DNA from: CAZBYL01 sp964496275
GTDB lineage: Bacteria; Synergistota; Synergistia; Synergistales; Synergistaceae
Direction of reading: 5' to 3'
Assembly (NCBI GenBank): GCA_964496275.1
Contig: CAZBYL010000056.1
Span: forward strand, 1 to 13,665
Length of the DNA stretch: 13,665 bases
In this document: positions 1-7,019 of the stretch, piece by piece
Layout: the number at the start of each line of letters is the position of its first letter
How positions within the stretch are numbered: the stretch's first letter is position 1
Made by a program: the position numbers and the translations under genes
The notes under the pieces: generated by a model
Database searches by the model: none
What the model saw: the letters and a program-made list of their open reading frames with translations, nothing else
Told to the model about the DNA's origin: nothing

Positions 1-4
1 AAAC

Positions 5-487
5 CTACTTTGTTATTTTTAAAATGCAGAATTCTCCGTTATCCATAACATTTTCAGTGCAAAAGCTTTGGCACCCCGGAATATAAGTCTGATACTTTGT
101 CCTGTCTATGGAGCAATATATCTTTGCCCATTTTTCAAACCCTTCGTTAGGATAATTTCTTTTCCATGCATCCGCGAAAGGGCAGAAGGTCGTTTTCTTG
201 ATAAAGCTCTCCTCTGTAGACTCCAGAACTTCACTTTTCCAGCCTACAGTCGGAAGGTCGCGGCTCTTCTTGTAGTTGCTCATGGACGGGATCAGACCTT
301 GAGCTTCAACCGTTTTTCTGGCAAGCTCTCCTGTTTCCTCGCCGTAATCCGCAATTATTTTTTTGATAAGTTTTTCCGCCTTCTCCTCTCCAACCTCATC
401 AATGAGGTCTTTCACCATCCAGTAATAGAGCCTTGCAATTCTGTCTGCCATGATAAGAACGTTGTTCAGATTCTCATTGTTTTCCAC
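5..487 (-). CDS. L-2-amino-thiazoline-4-carboxylic acid hydrolase family protein
   Basis: A 160-residue soluble protein with no signal peptide or membrane segment. The arrangement resembles the ATC-hydrolase domain family: an N-terminal helical part (DRIARLYYWMVKDL, about residues 15-28), a central FCPFADAW motif with Cys102, then YCSID (Cys125) and a C-terminal DNGEFCIL with Cys154. The founding member of the family opens a thiazoline ring in bacterial L-cysteine synthesis, but most members are uncharacterised, so the substrate here is unknown. The start is GTG, chosen because GGAG lies 9 nt upstream; no in-frame ATG competes. It lies 36 nt downstream of the ThDP enzyme on the same strand, so the two are probably co-transcribed. 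The stop codon is at the very edge of the window, so no terminator is visible. The family call is from motif recall and is fairly good; the function is open. Confidence 0.8.
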   Translation of the reverse strand: MENNENLNNVLIMADRIARLYYWMVKDLIDEVGEEKAEKLIKKIIADYGEETGELARKTVEAQGLIPSMSNYKKSRDLPTVGWKSEVLESTEESFIKKTTFCPFADAWKRNYPNEGFEKWAKIYCSIDRTKYQTYIPGCQSFCTENVMDNGEFCILKITK

Positions 488-523
488 AGTGCATCACTCC
501 AAACTTGAAGTATGGGACAGATC

Positions 524-2245
524 CTAATAGGTGTGGGGCAGACCTTTTTTTGCCGCGCTTTCAATCCACCTCGGAACAGGCGGTACTACTGAGCTTTCGT
601 CGGGGACTTTTACCTGTATCAGAACAGGGCCTCTGTATGCAAAGGCTTCTTTCAGAGTCTCCGTAATTTTTTCGGGGTCTTCTATTGTGAAAGCTTTTAT
701 CCCGAATCCACGTGCGACTGCCGCGTAATCTACGGAACCAAAATCCGTTGCGAAGAAATCCGCGTGGTACACATGAGCCGTTTCGCCTTTTATCCAGCCG
801 AAAACATCGTTGTTGAAAATCACGAGCTTCACGTTGACGCCGAGTCTCGCGTATGTCTCAAGCTCTCCGCAGTTGAAATGGAAGCTCCCGTCTCCTCCCA
901 GTCCGATGACTGTCGCATCAGGGTCTCCTACAGCCGCGGCGGCGCATGCGGGAACAACATAGCCGAGTGCTCCCTGCGAGTAGTTTGAAATGAACATTCT
1001 ACCCGGTTTTTCCTGAATAATATATGCCGCCGAGAAGATACTGCCGACGCTCGGCTCTGTAGCTATATAGCTTTTTTCGGGAAGGAGCGCCTCAAGCTCT
1101 TTCATGAAACGAATCGGGTGTATCGGCCTTTGCTCGGACACTCTCTCGCTTGCTATTGAAGCGTCAAGAGCCTTCATTGCGTCCGAGACTTCCGCGCCGT
1201 TCTCCGCCTGCCCTGTGCTGTTCTCCTGAGCGATGCGCCCGAGCATGTATTCGAGCGTTGCTTTGGCATCGCCTATGAGGGGAACTTGTATCGGATAGCT
1301 GTTGCCTGTTTCTATCCCGCAGATGTCGAGGTGAATTATCTTGGGCGGATTATTTTTATCCGGAAGCTGCCAGCCGTCCGTACCGGCCGAATCTGTATTT
1401 GAGCCTATGAAAAATACAAGGTCGGCATCTTTGAGAAAACGGTTTGCGTAGCTTGTGCCTCCGCGGGCGCCGATAAGGCGGATGGAGAGGGGGTGCGTTT
1501 CGGATATTGTTCCCTTGCCCGTCATGGTGCAGCCGACAGGAATGTTAAAGTGCTCCGCAAGCCTGCGAACCGCGTCTCCCGCTCCGGAAACCACAGCGCC
1601 CTGCCCGCATACTATGACGGGACGTTTTGCGCCGCTCAAGAGAGCGATGGCTTTTTCTATCTGCTCAAAGTCAGCGACGGGGCGTGTTGACGGCCACGCA
1701 CTTCCTCTCGGATCGGCGTACAGTTCAGACATCGGAATATCTATTTCTTCCTTGTGTACGTCCATGGGAATGCGCACATGCACGGCGCCGGGGCGTCCTG
1801 AAAGTGCGACTCTGAACGCTCTGCGAATTATAAACGGCAGGTCACACGCTCTTGTGACAAGCATGCTTTCCTTTGTGATGGCGCTGTATAATTTGTTCTG
1901 GTCAAAACCCGACAGCATGTTTCTTTTGTCGTTGTTGTATGGAACATCGGACGTAAAGCAAATCGTGGGGACAGAGCCGCTGTATGATTCCAGCACTCCG
2001 GGCGCGGGGTGCGCTCCTCCGGGACTCGGAGCCTCGCTTATACCAACCTTGCCAGTGATTTTCGCGTAAGCCTCAGCCATATACGCCGCCGCTCTTTCGT
2101 CATGAGTCAGCACATGCTTCACTTCCGGACAGTCTGCCCAATACTTGTACAGGGCAAGAGTAGTCTCTCCCGGAAGTCCGAAAACATGTTCGACGTCATA
2201 AAGCTTCAGCATGGTGAGAAAAATCTGCGAGCCATTCATCTTCAA
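524..2245 (-). CDS. Thiamine-diphosphate-dependent enzyme, acetolactate-synthase-like large subunit family
   Basis: A 573-residue protein with the full three-domain layout of the ThDP decarboxylase/acetolactate-synthase superfamily. The N-terminal pyrimidine-binding domain has FGLPGE at 22-27 and the activating glutamate Glu50 in HDERAAAYMAEAY. A central NAD/FAD-like domain spans roughly 190-340. The C-terminal domain carries the ThDP/Mg motif GDGS (451-454), with NN (478-479) exactly 24 residues after GDG, the classical spacing. The reaction is probably decarboxylation or carboligation of a 2-oxo acid; the substrate cannot be read from sequence. It is not obviously a biosynthetic IlvB: there is no small subunit or ilvC nearby. 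The start is TTG, 11 nt after GGAGGAG; an in-frame ATG two codons later (2239) is a plausible alternative with longer spacing. It has its own promoter and is followed by the ATC-hydrolase-like gene. Confidence 0.88.
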   Translation of the reverse strand: MKMNGSQIFLTMLKLYDVEHVFGLPGETTLALYKYWADCPEVKHVLTHDERAAAYMAEAYAKITGKVGISEAPSPGGAHPAPGVLESYSGSVPTICFTSDVPYNNDKRNMLSGFDQNKLYSAITKESMLVTRACDLPFIIRRAFRVALSGRPGAVHVRIPMDVHKEEIDIPMSELYADPRGSAWPSTRPVADFEQIEKAIALLSGAKRPVIVCGQGAVVSGAGDAVRRLAEHFNIPVGCTMTGKGTISETHPLSIRLIGARGGTSYANRFLKDADLVFFIGSNTDSAGTDGWQLPDKNNPPKIIHLDICGIETGNSYPIQVPLIGDAKATLEYMLGRIAQENSTGQAENGAEVSDAMKALDASIASERVSEQRPIHPIRFMKELEALLPEKSYIATEPSVGSIFSAAYIIQEKPGRMFISNYSQGALGYVVPACAAAAVGDPDATVIGLGGDGSFHFNCGELETYARLGVNVKLVIFNNDVFGWIKGETAHVYHADFFATDFGSVDYAAVARGFGIKAFTIEDPEKITETLKEAFAYRGPVLIQVKVPDESSVVPPVPRWIESAAKKGLPHTY

Positions 2246-2305
2246 GAGCCAAACATCTCCTCCAAAAAATTTTATAAATACCGCACGTCAATGATGAGTA
2301 GTTAG

Positions 2306-2334
2306 AATATAGCTAATATAGGGAGTTCTGTCAA
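2306..2334 (-). promoter_or_regulatory. Sigma-70-type promoter for the ThDP enzyme operon
   Basis: Reading on the minus strand, TTGACA (2329-2334) is followed after exactly 17 nt by TATATT (2306-2311). The predicted transcript would begin near 2299, giving a leader of about 55 nt that carries the GGAGGAG ribosome-binding site. The 2335-2510 stretch further upstream shows nothing else that I can assign. Confidence 0.8.
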
Positions 2335-2510
2335 CATGTCGGTTTGTATCTTGCACCATGTGACCAGCCGGGCTGCAAAAGAAAATATTCAAAAATGCAA
2401 AGTGCTGCCTAAGTCAGGGGCTGTATTTGACGGAATTGCAGGGGGGTAAAACTTATAATAGGTCTCTGTAGTTTGAAGTTAGGGAACGGCTGTTGCTGAT
2501 TGTAAGTGCC

Positions 2511-2540
2511 GAGGAAGCTCTGAATAATCAGAGCTTCCTC
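2511..2540 (-). terminator. Perfect 12-bp hairpin after the amidohydrolase gene
   Basis: GAGGAAGCTCTG (2511-2522) and CAGAGCTTCCTC (2529-2540) form a perfect 12-bp stem with a 6-nt loop, only 4 nt beyond the stop codon of the M20 gene. Neither side has a U-tract, so it is not a textbook intrinsic terminator. It may be a transcript-end or processing structure, or a terminator acting with Rho. Confidence 0.6.
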
Positions 2541-2544
2541 GTGT

Positions 2545-3765
2545 TCAGTTATTTTCGTTAAAGAATTTAAGCGCTGTATCTGCGGCGCACATTGCAAGTA
2601 CCGCCGCTCCGAGGGGGAGAACTTCATCGTTCACTTTGAACTTCGGGTGGTGCTGCGGCATGTTTGTCTCTTTTTCTTCATCTGCCATTCCCAGGAATAG
2701 AAGCGCACCGGGGACTATGTCTGTGAAAAGGGAGAAGTCTTCGCCTACCATTACGGGAGGAACCGTGACGTATGATCCCGCCCCCAGAATCTTCAATGCA
2801 GCCTCTCTTACTGTCCGCACCGCTTCCGCATCGTTGCGGACGGAGTCGTGCCCTCTGCGGAATGTGAACTCCGCTCCGCACCTTGTGGCCGCTGCTGTGT
2901 GTTCCGCCGCCTCTCTCATGCGGGCTTCCAAATATTCCATGGTCTCGCCCTTAAGCGTACGGCACGTGCCTTCCATCACGGCGCTTGACGGAATTACGTT
3001 GTATTGAGATCCTGCCTCTATTTTCCCGATGGTAAGTACGGCGGAATCCAGAGCATCAATCTCCCTGCTTATTATCTGCTGCCAAACGGAAGCTACGTTG
3101 CAGGCGGATATTACCGGGTCTATCGCCATGTGAGGCTGGGCTCCATGCCCGCCCTTGCCTGTGATTTTGAGCGTAAAGGATGCGACGTTCGAAGTCACGG
3201 CTCCTTCCGCGCAGAAAATTTTACCGGCCGGGTATACCCCCCAAGCGTGCACCGCGTATATCATGCCGACCCCGTCAAGCGCTCCCGAATCACGAACGAA
3301 GGCCGCGCCCGACCTAAATTCCGCACCGGGAAAAGAGCGTTCCTCCGCCGGCTGAAAGATGAAGCGCACATGGCCTTTTATTTCGCACCGCATGTCATAC
3401 ACTATTTTTGCGACGGCAAGCATCATGGCGGCATGAGCATCATGCCCGCAGGCGTGAGAGACTCCGTCGTTTAACGATTTGTAAGAAACTCCGCTCTCTT
3501 CCGTGATTGGCAGAGCGTCTATATCGGCACGAAGCGCCGTTATTCTGCCCGGCGCATCACAGTTGATATCCGCTGTCAGCCCCGTTTTGACGACTCCGAA
3601 GCCCCGTTTTATCTCTGTGTATCCGAATTCGCGCAGCTTTGTTTCGATAAAGTCCGTTGTTTTGTATTCTTCGAACGAAAGCTCGGGATTTTTATGTATC
3701 TCTTTGCGCCACTGAGCTATTTCCGTTTCGAGCTCTCTTGCTTTCTCCGCTATTTTTAAAAACAT
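2545..3765 (-). CDS. M20-family metallo-amidohydrolase (IAA-amino acid/hippurate hydrolase type)
   Basis: A 406-residue cytoplasmic-looking protein that hydrolyses N-acyl or amide bonds of amino-acid conjugates with a metal centre. Visible family marks are ALRADIDALP (77-86), HACGHDAH (104-111, with Cys106 and His108 as expected ligands), PAEE (139-142), AVHAWG (171-176), GGHGAQPH in the dimerisation domain (205-212), GEDF (341-344) and a C-terminal HHP (372-374). The length is typical of the family. The start is ATG with a G-rich ribosome-binding site (GGGGGTGGG) just upstream. It begins 22 nt after the FAD oxidoreductase stop, so the two probably form one transcript, and a 12-bp hairpin follows its stop. 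The exact substrate (aminoacyl conjugate, hippurate, N-acetyl amino acid) is not resolved. Confidence 0.9.
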   Translation of the reverse strand: MFLKIAEKARELETEIAQWRKEIHKNPELSFEEYKTTDFIETKLREFGYTEIKRGFGVVKTGLTADINCDAPGRITALRADIDALPITEESGVSYKSLNDGVSHACGHDAHAAMMLAVAKIVYDMRCEIKGHVRFIFQPAEERSFPGAEFRSGAAFVRDSGALDGVGMIYAVHAWGVYPAGKIFCAEGAVTSNVASFTLKITGKGGHGAQPHMAIDPVISACNVASVWQQIISREIDALDSAVLTIGKIEAGSQYNVIPSSAVMEGTCRTLKGETMEYLEARMREAAEHTAAATRCGAEFTFRRGHDSVRNDAEAVRTVREAALKILGAGSYVTVPPVMVGEDFSLFTDIVPGALLFLGMADEEKETNMPQHHPKFKVNDEVLPLGAAVLAMCAADTALKFFNENN

Positions 3766-3787
3766 ACACCCACCCCCGCCTTGAATC

Positions 3788-5818
3788 TTACTTCTTGGGC
3801 AGCGGAGCCAGTTTCATTATTTCAAGGATTGTTTTCGCAAGCAGCCCTTTTGAAAGAGGCTTGTCCACCGCCGTATCCGCAACCGCATTTTCATAGCGTT
3901 TGAAATCTTTTTTATATAGTTCTCTCACCCATGAGTTGAATTCGTTTACTGAAACAGGCTCAAGATCCCCTCGTTCGGGGAAGGAGGTTATTCCGAATGC
4001 GCGCCTGAAAGCGTCGCGCACTTCAACCCAATGCATGTTGTCCGACACGCCGAATACTGTCTCAGTCACAGGATCCATGTAATTAAACACCATTGCGGCT
4101 TCGACTCCCGCCCATGTGGACGTGTAGTCTGGCACATCCTCAAACCTGAAGATGGAGAGCCATGTTTTAGTCTTCCACAATTCCGACTGAATGTCCAGAA
4201 CACGAAGATCCCTGGGATGTTTCTTTGCCTTCACCGCAAGAGCTGCGGCGGCTCCGGCAGCCTGACCCGTAAGCATGGTAACAGGCTGAAGGCGCGTTGC
4301 TCCGCTGACGAGACGTGATACCGAAATATTTTTCTCGGCGGCGATAAGGCCGTTAAGTTTTTCGGGAATAAGGGCTCCGAACGGAATTTGGAACAGCCCT
4401 CCTGTGTTCTGCCACATATTCTCCGGAATATCCTTGGCCTCGTTTAAGTCAAGGTCAAGAAAATGGGGGTCGGTGGCTCCATGAATGTCAACCGGATATT
4501 CACCAAGTGCTATGACGTCCGTAATACTCTGTGCTGTGCGTCTTAACTTGCTGTCACGGACAACGTCTTTGACACTCATTGTCTTTACTCCCATAATACG
4601 TCGGCTCTCCCGCACATAAGGGAAAGGAGGGAAGTGGCGGAGAATCTCGCTGTAGCGTGCGGCCGGTTCCCAATTCTGCCAATCGTTGCCGAAATATGTG
4701 CCGAAATCCTGCCTGTTGTCCACAGACCAATCTTCCATACCGAGCTCGTTCTGCATATAGTAGATGAAACAGAGAGTCTTCATCATAGCTTCTCTGTCGC
4801 AGGCAAGGCGGTAGCTCTTGTCCTCTATATACTTGGCGGACATGCCTCTGACTCCCTCGGACTTGTCGTAGTAATCATTCGCCCAGTTGACCCCGGTCCT
4901 TGTGACATACTGCCACGTTTCCGGGCGTCCTCCGTCAACCGCGTTGACGTTTGAAATGCCTGGCATAGCGCGGTATTCATTATGCACTTCCGTATTAAAA
5001 GGATATTTGCCCGGCCAAGTATCTCCGTCGGGGCGTATTATTTCTCTGAATCTGAACAGATAGTTGGAATATCCGGGCGGCGGTGTCTCAACCTTTAATT
5101 CGGGAGGCAAACCTTCAGGATACTTTTTGACCACGGCAACGTAGGTTATATCCTGTATGATAGAATTTTTATCCGTTTTCGGTGAAATAGAATTACCGAT
5201 ACGGTAGCGTGCTCCGGTAAGCGGAATAAAATCGCCGCACTCCGTAGCATCTATAAATATTTTGCCCTTAAGCGTAAATTTCTTACCGCCCTGTACAAAG
5301 ACTGCTTCAGAAACCCTGTTCTTTACAACCTTGGCAGAGAGCGCCCGTGTTTTGAAATAGAACTGAATTCCGCCGACACCTTTTAGCATATCCATAAGTA
5401 TGGTACGCCCGACCCAAGGCTCAAAGGCGATGGTATCGCTGCCCCAGTAACACACATTTACATTGTGCCCTCTCGCCCCGTAGTACTCGCGGACTTTCGT
5501 TATAAATTCAAGATAGATTCCTGTTCTCGTAAAAGTCTTATCATCCATCGTGGAAACCGCAGCTCCGGTCATCTGACCTCCAACCCAGTCAGACTCCTCG
5601 ACAAGAGCAACAGAAGCTCCCATGCGCGCCGCCTGAATAGCAGCCGCAGTACCTCCCGTACCGGCGCCGACAACTACGACATCATATTCCGCCTGACTTG
5701 CCGAAGCCCAAACCTGTGACTCCGAGACGAACAAAAACGCAAAGGACGCTATAGCGATAAAAAAACCGACCAAACTGTGCAAAGTACTGCCCCCATCACT
5801 AAACAAAGATTCGTGCAT
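3788..5818 (-). CDS. Exported FAD-dependent oxidoreductase with possible SLH-like C-terminus
   Basis: A 676-residue flavoprotein. After a hydrophobic segment (about 16-31) and a likely signal-peptidase site near ASA (38-40) comes VVVVGAGTGG (GxGxxG at 51-56), the Rossmann dinucleotide-binding motif. Family marks follow: VGGQMTG, IDATECGD (189-196), RESRRIMG (403-410) and MLTGQAAGAAAALA (about 515-528). This is the FAD_oxidored group, whose members have diverse and mostly unknown substrates. The tail from about 559 (FEDVPDY, then a Trp and helical pattern to about 609) resembles one S-layer homology repeat; this is tentative. The open frame extends upstream to 5974, but that part is AT-rich and unlike a leader. 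ATG 5818 was chosen; it has no clear Shine-Dalgarno sequence. TTG 5782, preceded by GGGGG at 7 nt spacing, is a serious alternative that would still keep the signal peptide. The M20 gene follows 22 nt downstream. Confidence 0.8.
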   Translation of the reverse strand: MHESLFSDGGSTLHSLVGFFIAIASFAFLFVSESQVWASASQAEYDVVVVGAGTGGTAAAIQAARMGASVALVEESDWVGGQMTGAAVSTMDDKTFTRTGIYLEFITKVREYYGARGHNVNVCYWGSDTIAFEPWVGRTILMDMLKGVGGIQFYFKTRALSAKVVKNRVSEAVFVQGGKKFTLKGKIFIDATECGDFIPLTGARYRIGNSISPKTDKNSIIQDITYVAVVKKYPEGLPPELKVETPPPGYSNYLFRFREIIRPDGDTWPGKYPFNTEVHNEYRAMPGISNVNAVDGGRPETWQYVTRTGVNWANDYYDKSEGVRGMSAKYIEDKSYRLACDREAMMKTLCFIYYMQNELGMEDWSVDNRQDFGTYFGNDWQNWEPAARYSEILRHFPPFPYVRESRRIMGVKTMSVKDVVRDSKLRRTAQSITDVIALGEYPVDIHGATDPHFLDLDLNEAKDIPENMWQNTGGLFQIPFGALIPEKLNGLIAAEKNISVSRLVSGATRLQPVTMLTGQAAGAAAALAVKAKKHPRDLRVLDIQSELWKTKTWLSIFRFEDVPDYTSTWAGVEAAMVFNYMDPVTETVFGVSDNMHWVEVRDAFRRAFGITSFPERGDLEPVSVNEFNSWVRELYKKDFKRYENAVADTAVDKPLSKGLLAKTILEIMKLAPLPKK

Positions 5819-6141
5819 TATATAGCAAAGAGAGCGTTTTGAGTGAAATAGATACTGCAAACATTCTATAGTCGCTACAAAATGACGTACACAGCAACAT
5901 CTGTAGTAAATTCCCAAATTAACCTCCCATACGCAGTTAATTATTTCGTCAATAAATTGCGAACAAAGTAGCAAAGTATCAAAAAAACAACAAAAAATTG
6001 ATTGACAATTTATGATTTAAAAAATATACTAGTTGCAAAAGTATGAATTATTTTATAAAATTTACAAAAAATAATTTTAATTATTTCACAATATATTCTC
6101 ATTTTTCGAAAAATCCATTAGCACAATATTACACGAAAAGA
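5819..6141. other. AT-rich divergent intergenic region
   Basis: This separates the minus-strand FAD oxidoreductase from the plus-strand DUF1311-like gene. It contains a strong plus-strand promoter (6002-6030) and a tandem CAAAGTAG/CAAAGTAT pair at 5964-5979, with related GCAAAAGTA at 6034-6042. There is also a perfect 14-bp palindrome, ATTTTTCGAAAAAT, at 6101-6114. For the minus strand I see only weak promoter candidates: an extended TGC-TATATA ends right at the FAD gene's ATG, which would place transcription start beyond that codon. Open frames cross the region on both strands, but neither has ribosome-binding sites. Confidence 0.55.
6002..6030 (+). promoter_or_regulatory. Near-consensus sigma-70 promoter for the DUF1311-like gene
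   Basis: TTGACA (6002-6007), a 17-nt spacer and TATACT (6025-6030). Predicted transcription start is near 6037. The first in-frame ATG (6043) would then be almost leaderless, which argues for translation from a downstream GTG or TTG. Confidence 0.8.
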
Positions 6142-6897
6142 GTGATCGTATTGCGACACTGTTGTGTTTGCTTTGTCTTTTTTGTGATCCTATGTTTTAA
6201 CGAGAATTCCACAGTTTCTGCCTCCCTTGCGGCAGATCATCTGATCCCTATGTCAGCAGTAAATTTCAACACACCAGCAAAACAAACCACATCAGCTAAG
6301 CTTTCACATAAAGAATATTTCTCTGAAATATCATTGCTGGAAAGGCAATGTACCCACAACTATCAAAAGCTTTTAGGATGCCTTGGTAACGAAGAAAAAA
6401 CTCTGCTCTCTGCAAGTCAATCAAAATGGCATTTTTTTATTGTCTCTTTGCAGGATACCCTAAAACCACAGCTAAATACTTCTGTAAAAGTTTTTTATGG
6501 TATCAAAAACAAAGAACGGGTTACTAACATCTATCGAGATGCCATATTAAATTCTTATAAACAGCGAATAAGCGACCTAAGGCGCTGGACTAAGGGTAAT
6601 TTTGGCAACTTAAAAGTTATTAACCTTGAGGATGCAATGAGAAAGGAAGAACTACAATTCAAAGACAGGGCGGCGCGCAATATTTATTTAATGGAAGAAC
6701 GCTACCGTCGAGAAGAGTTTGCTTCTCAGAAAGCATGGCATGTTTTTAAGGATGCTCAGATTTCTTTCATTGTGAAAATGACAAATAACAGCAATGAAAT
6801 AGATACTGAAAATCTTCTTATGTTACAGCGAATAAACAACATTCGAATGTTACAGTCAGAAGGACTAATATTTTTCAAACAAGAAAGAGAAGAATAA
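6142..6897 (+). CDS. Exported protein with two LprI/DUF1311-like repeats
   Basis: About 251 residues from this start. A hydrophobic stretch (RHCCVCFVFFVILCF) followed by SASLAAD reads as a signal peptide, so the product is probably periplasmic or surface-located. Two segments resemble the lysozyme-inhibitor LprI N-terminal domain (DUF1311). The first has NYQKLLGCLGNEEKTLL then SASQSKWHFFIVSLQDTL. The second has EERYRREEFASQKAWHVFKDAQISF then an Arg-rich helix. Both show the Tyr, Leu, aQ-x-x-W and following basic-helix pattern, though the usual Cys pairs are mostly absent. LprI relatives inhibit lysozyme; whether this one does is unknown. Start choice: GTG 6142 or TTG 6151 (behind AAAAGAG) give a normal signal peptide and a leader of about 105 nt; ATG 6043 extends the frame by 33 residues but lacks any ribosome-binding site. 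It lies upstream of the M14 peptidase on the same strand. Confidence 0.65.
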   Translation: MIVLRHCCVCFVFFVILCFNENSTVSASLAADHLIPMSAVNFNTPAKQTTSAKLSHKEYFSEISLLERQCTHNYQKLLGCLGNEEKTLLSASQSKWHFFIVSLQDTLKPQLNTSVKVFYGIKNKERVTNIYRDAILNSYKQRISDLRRWTKGNFGNLKVINLEDAMRKEELQFKDRAARNIYLMEERYRREEFASQKAWHVFKDAQISFIVKMTNNSNEIDTENLLMLQRINNIRMLQSEGLIFFKQEREE

Positions 6898-7019
6898 TAA
6901 CTAATGTATTTGAAGATGGGAGATGATTGTCAAAAAAAGACATAAACAATAACATAACATGCGTTGTTTTGTTCTGCCCTACTCTAATTTACCCGAATAT
7001 GCAAAAGGGGGGTTACTAC

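Noticed and set aside
68..508. Plus-strand open frame of 146 codons
   Set aside because: It is antisense to the ATC-hydrolase-like gene; no start signals or protein-family features.
1455..2069. Plus-strand open frame of 204 codons
   Set aside because: It is antisense to the ThDP enzyme, which shows complete conserved motifs on the other strand.
2243..2258. Four-codon mini-ORF (ATG...TGA) overlapping the TTG start of the ThDP gene
   Set aside because: The GGAGG lies only 2 nt before that ATG, too close for initiation; more likely chance.
2427..2459. Plus-strand TTGACG...TATAAT promoter-like pair
   Set aside because: The spacer is 21 nt, too long, and no plus-strand gene follows.
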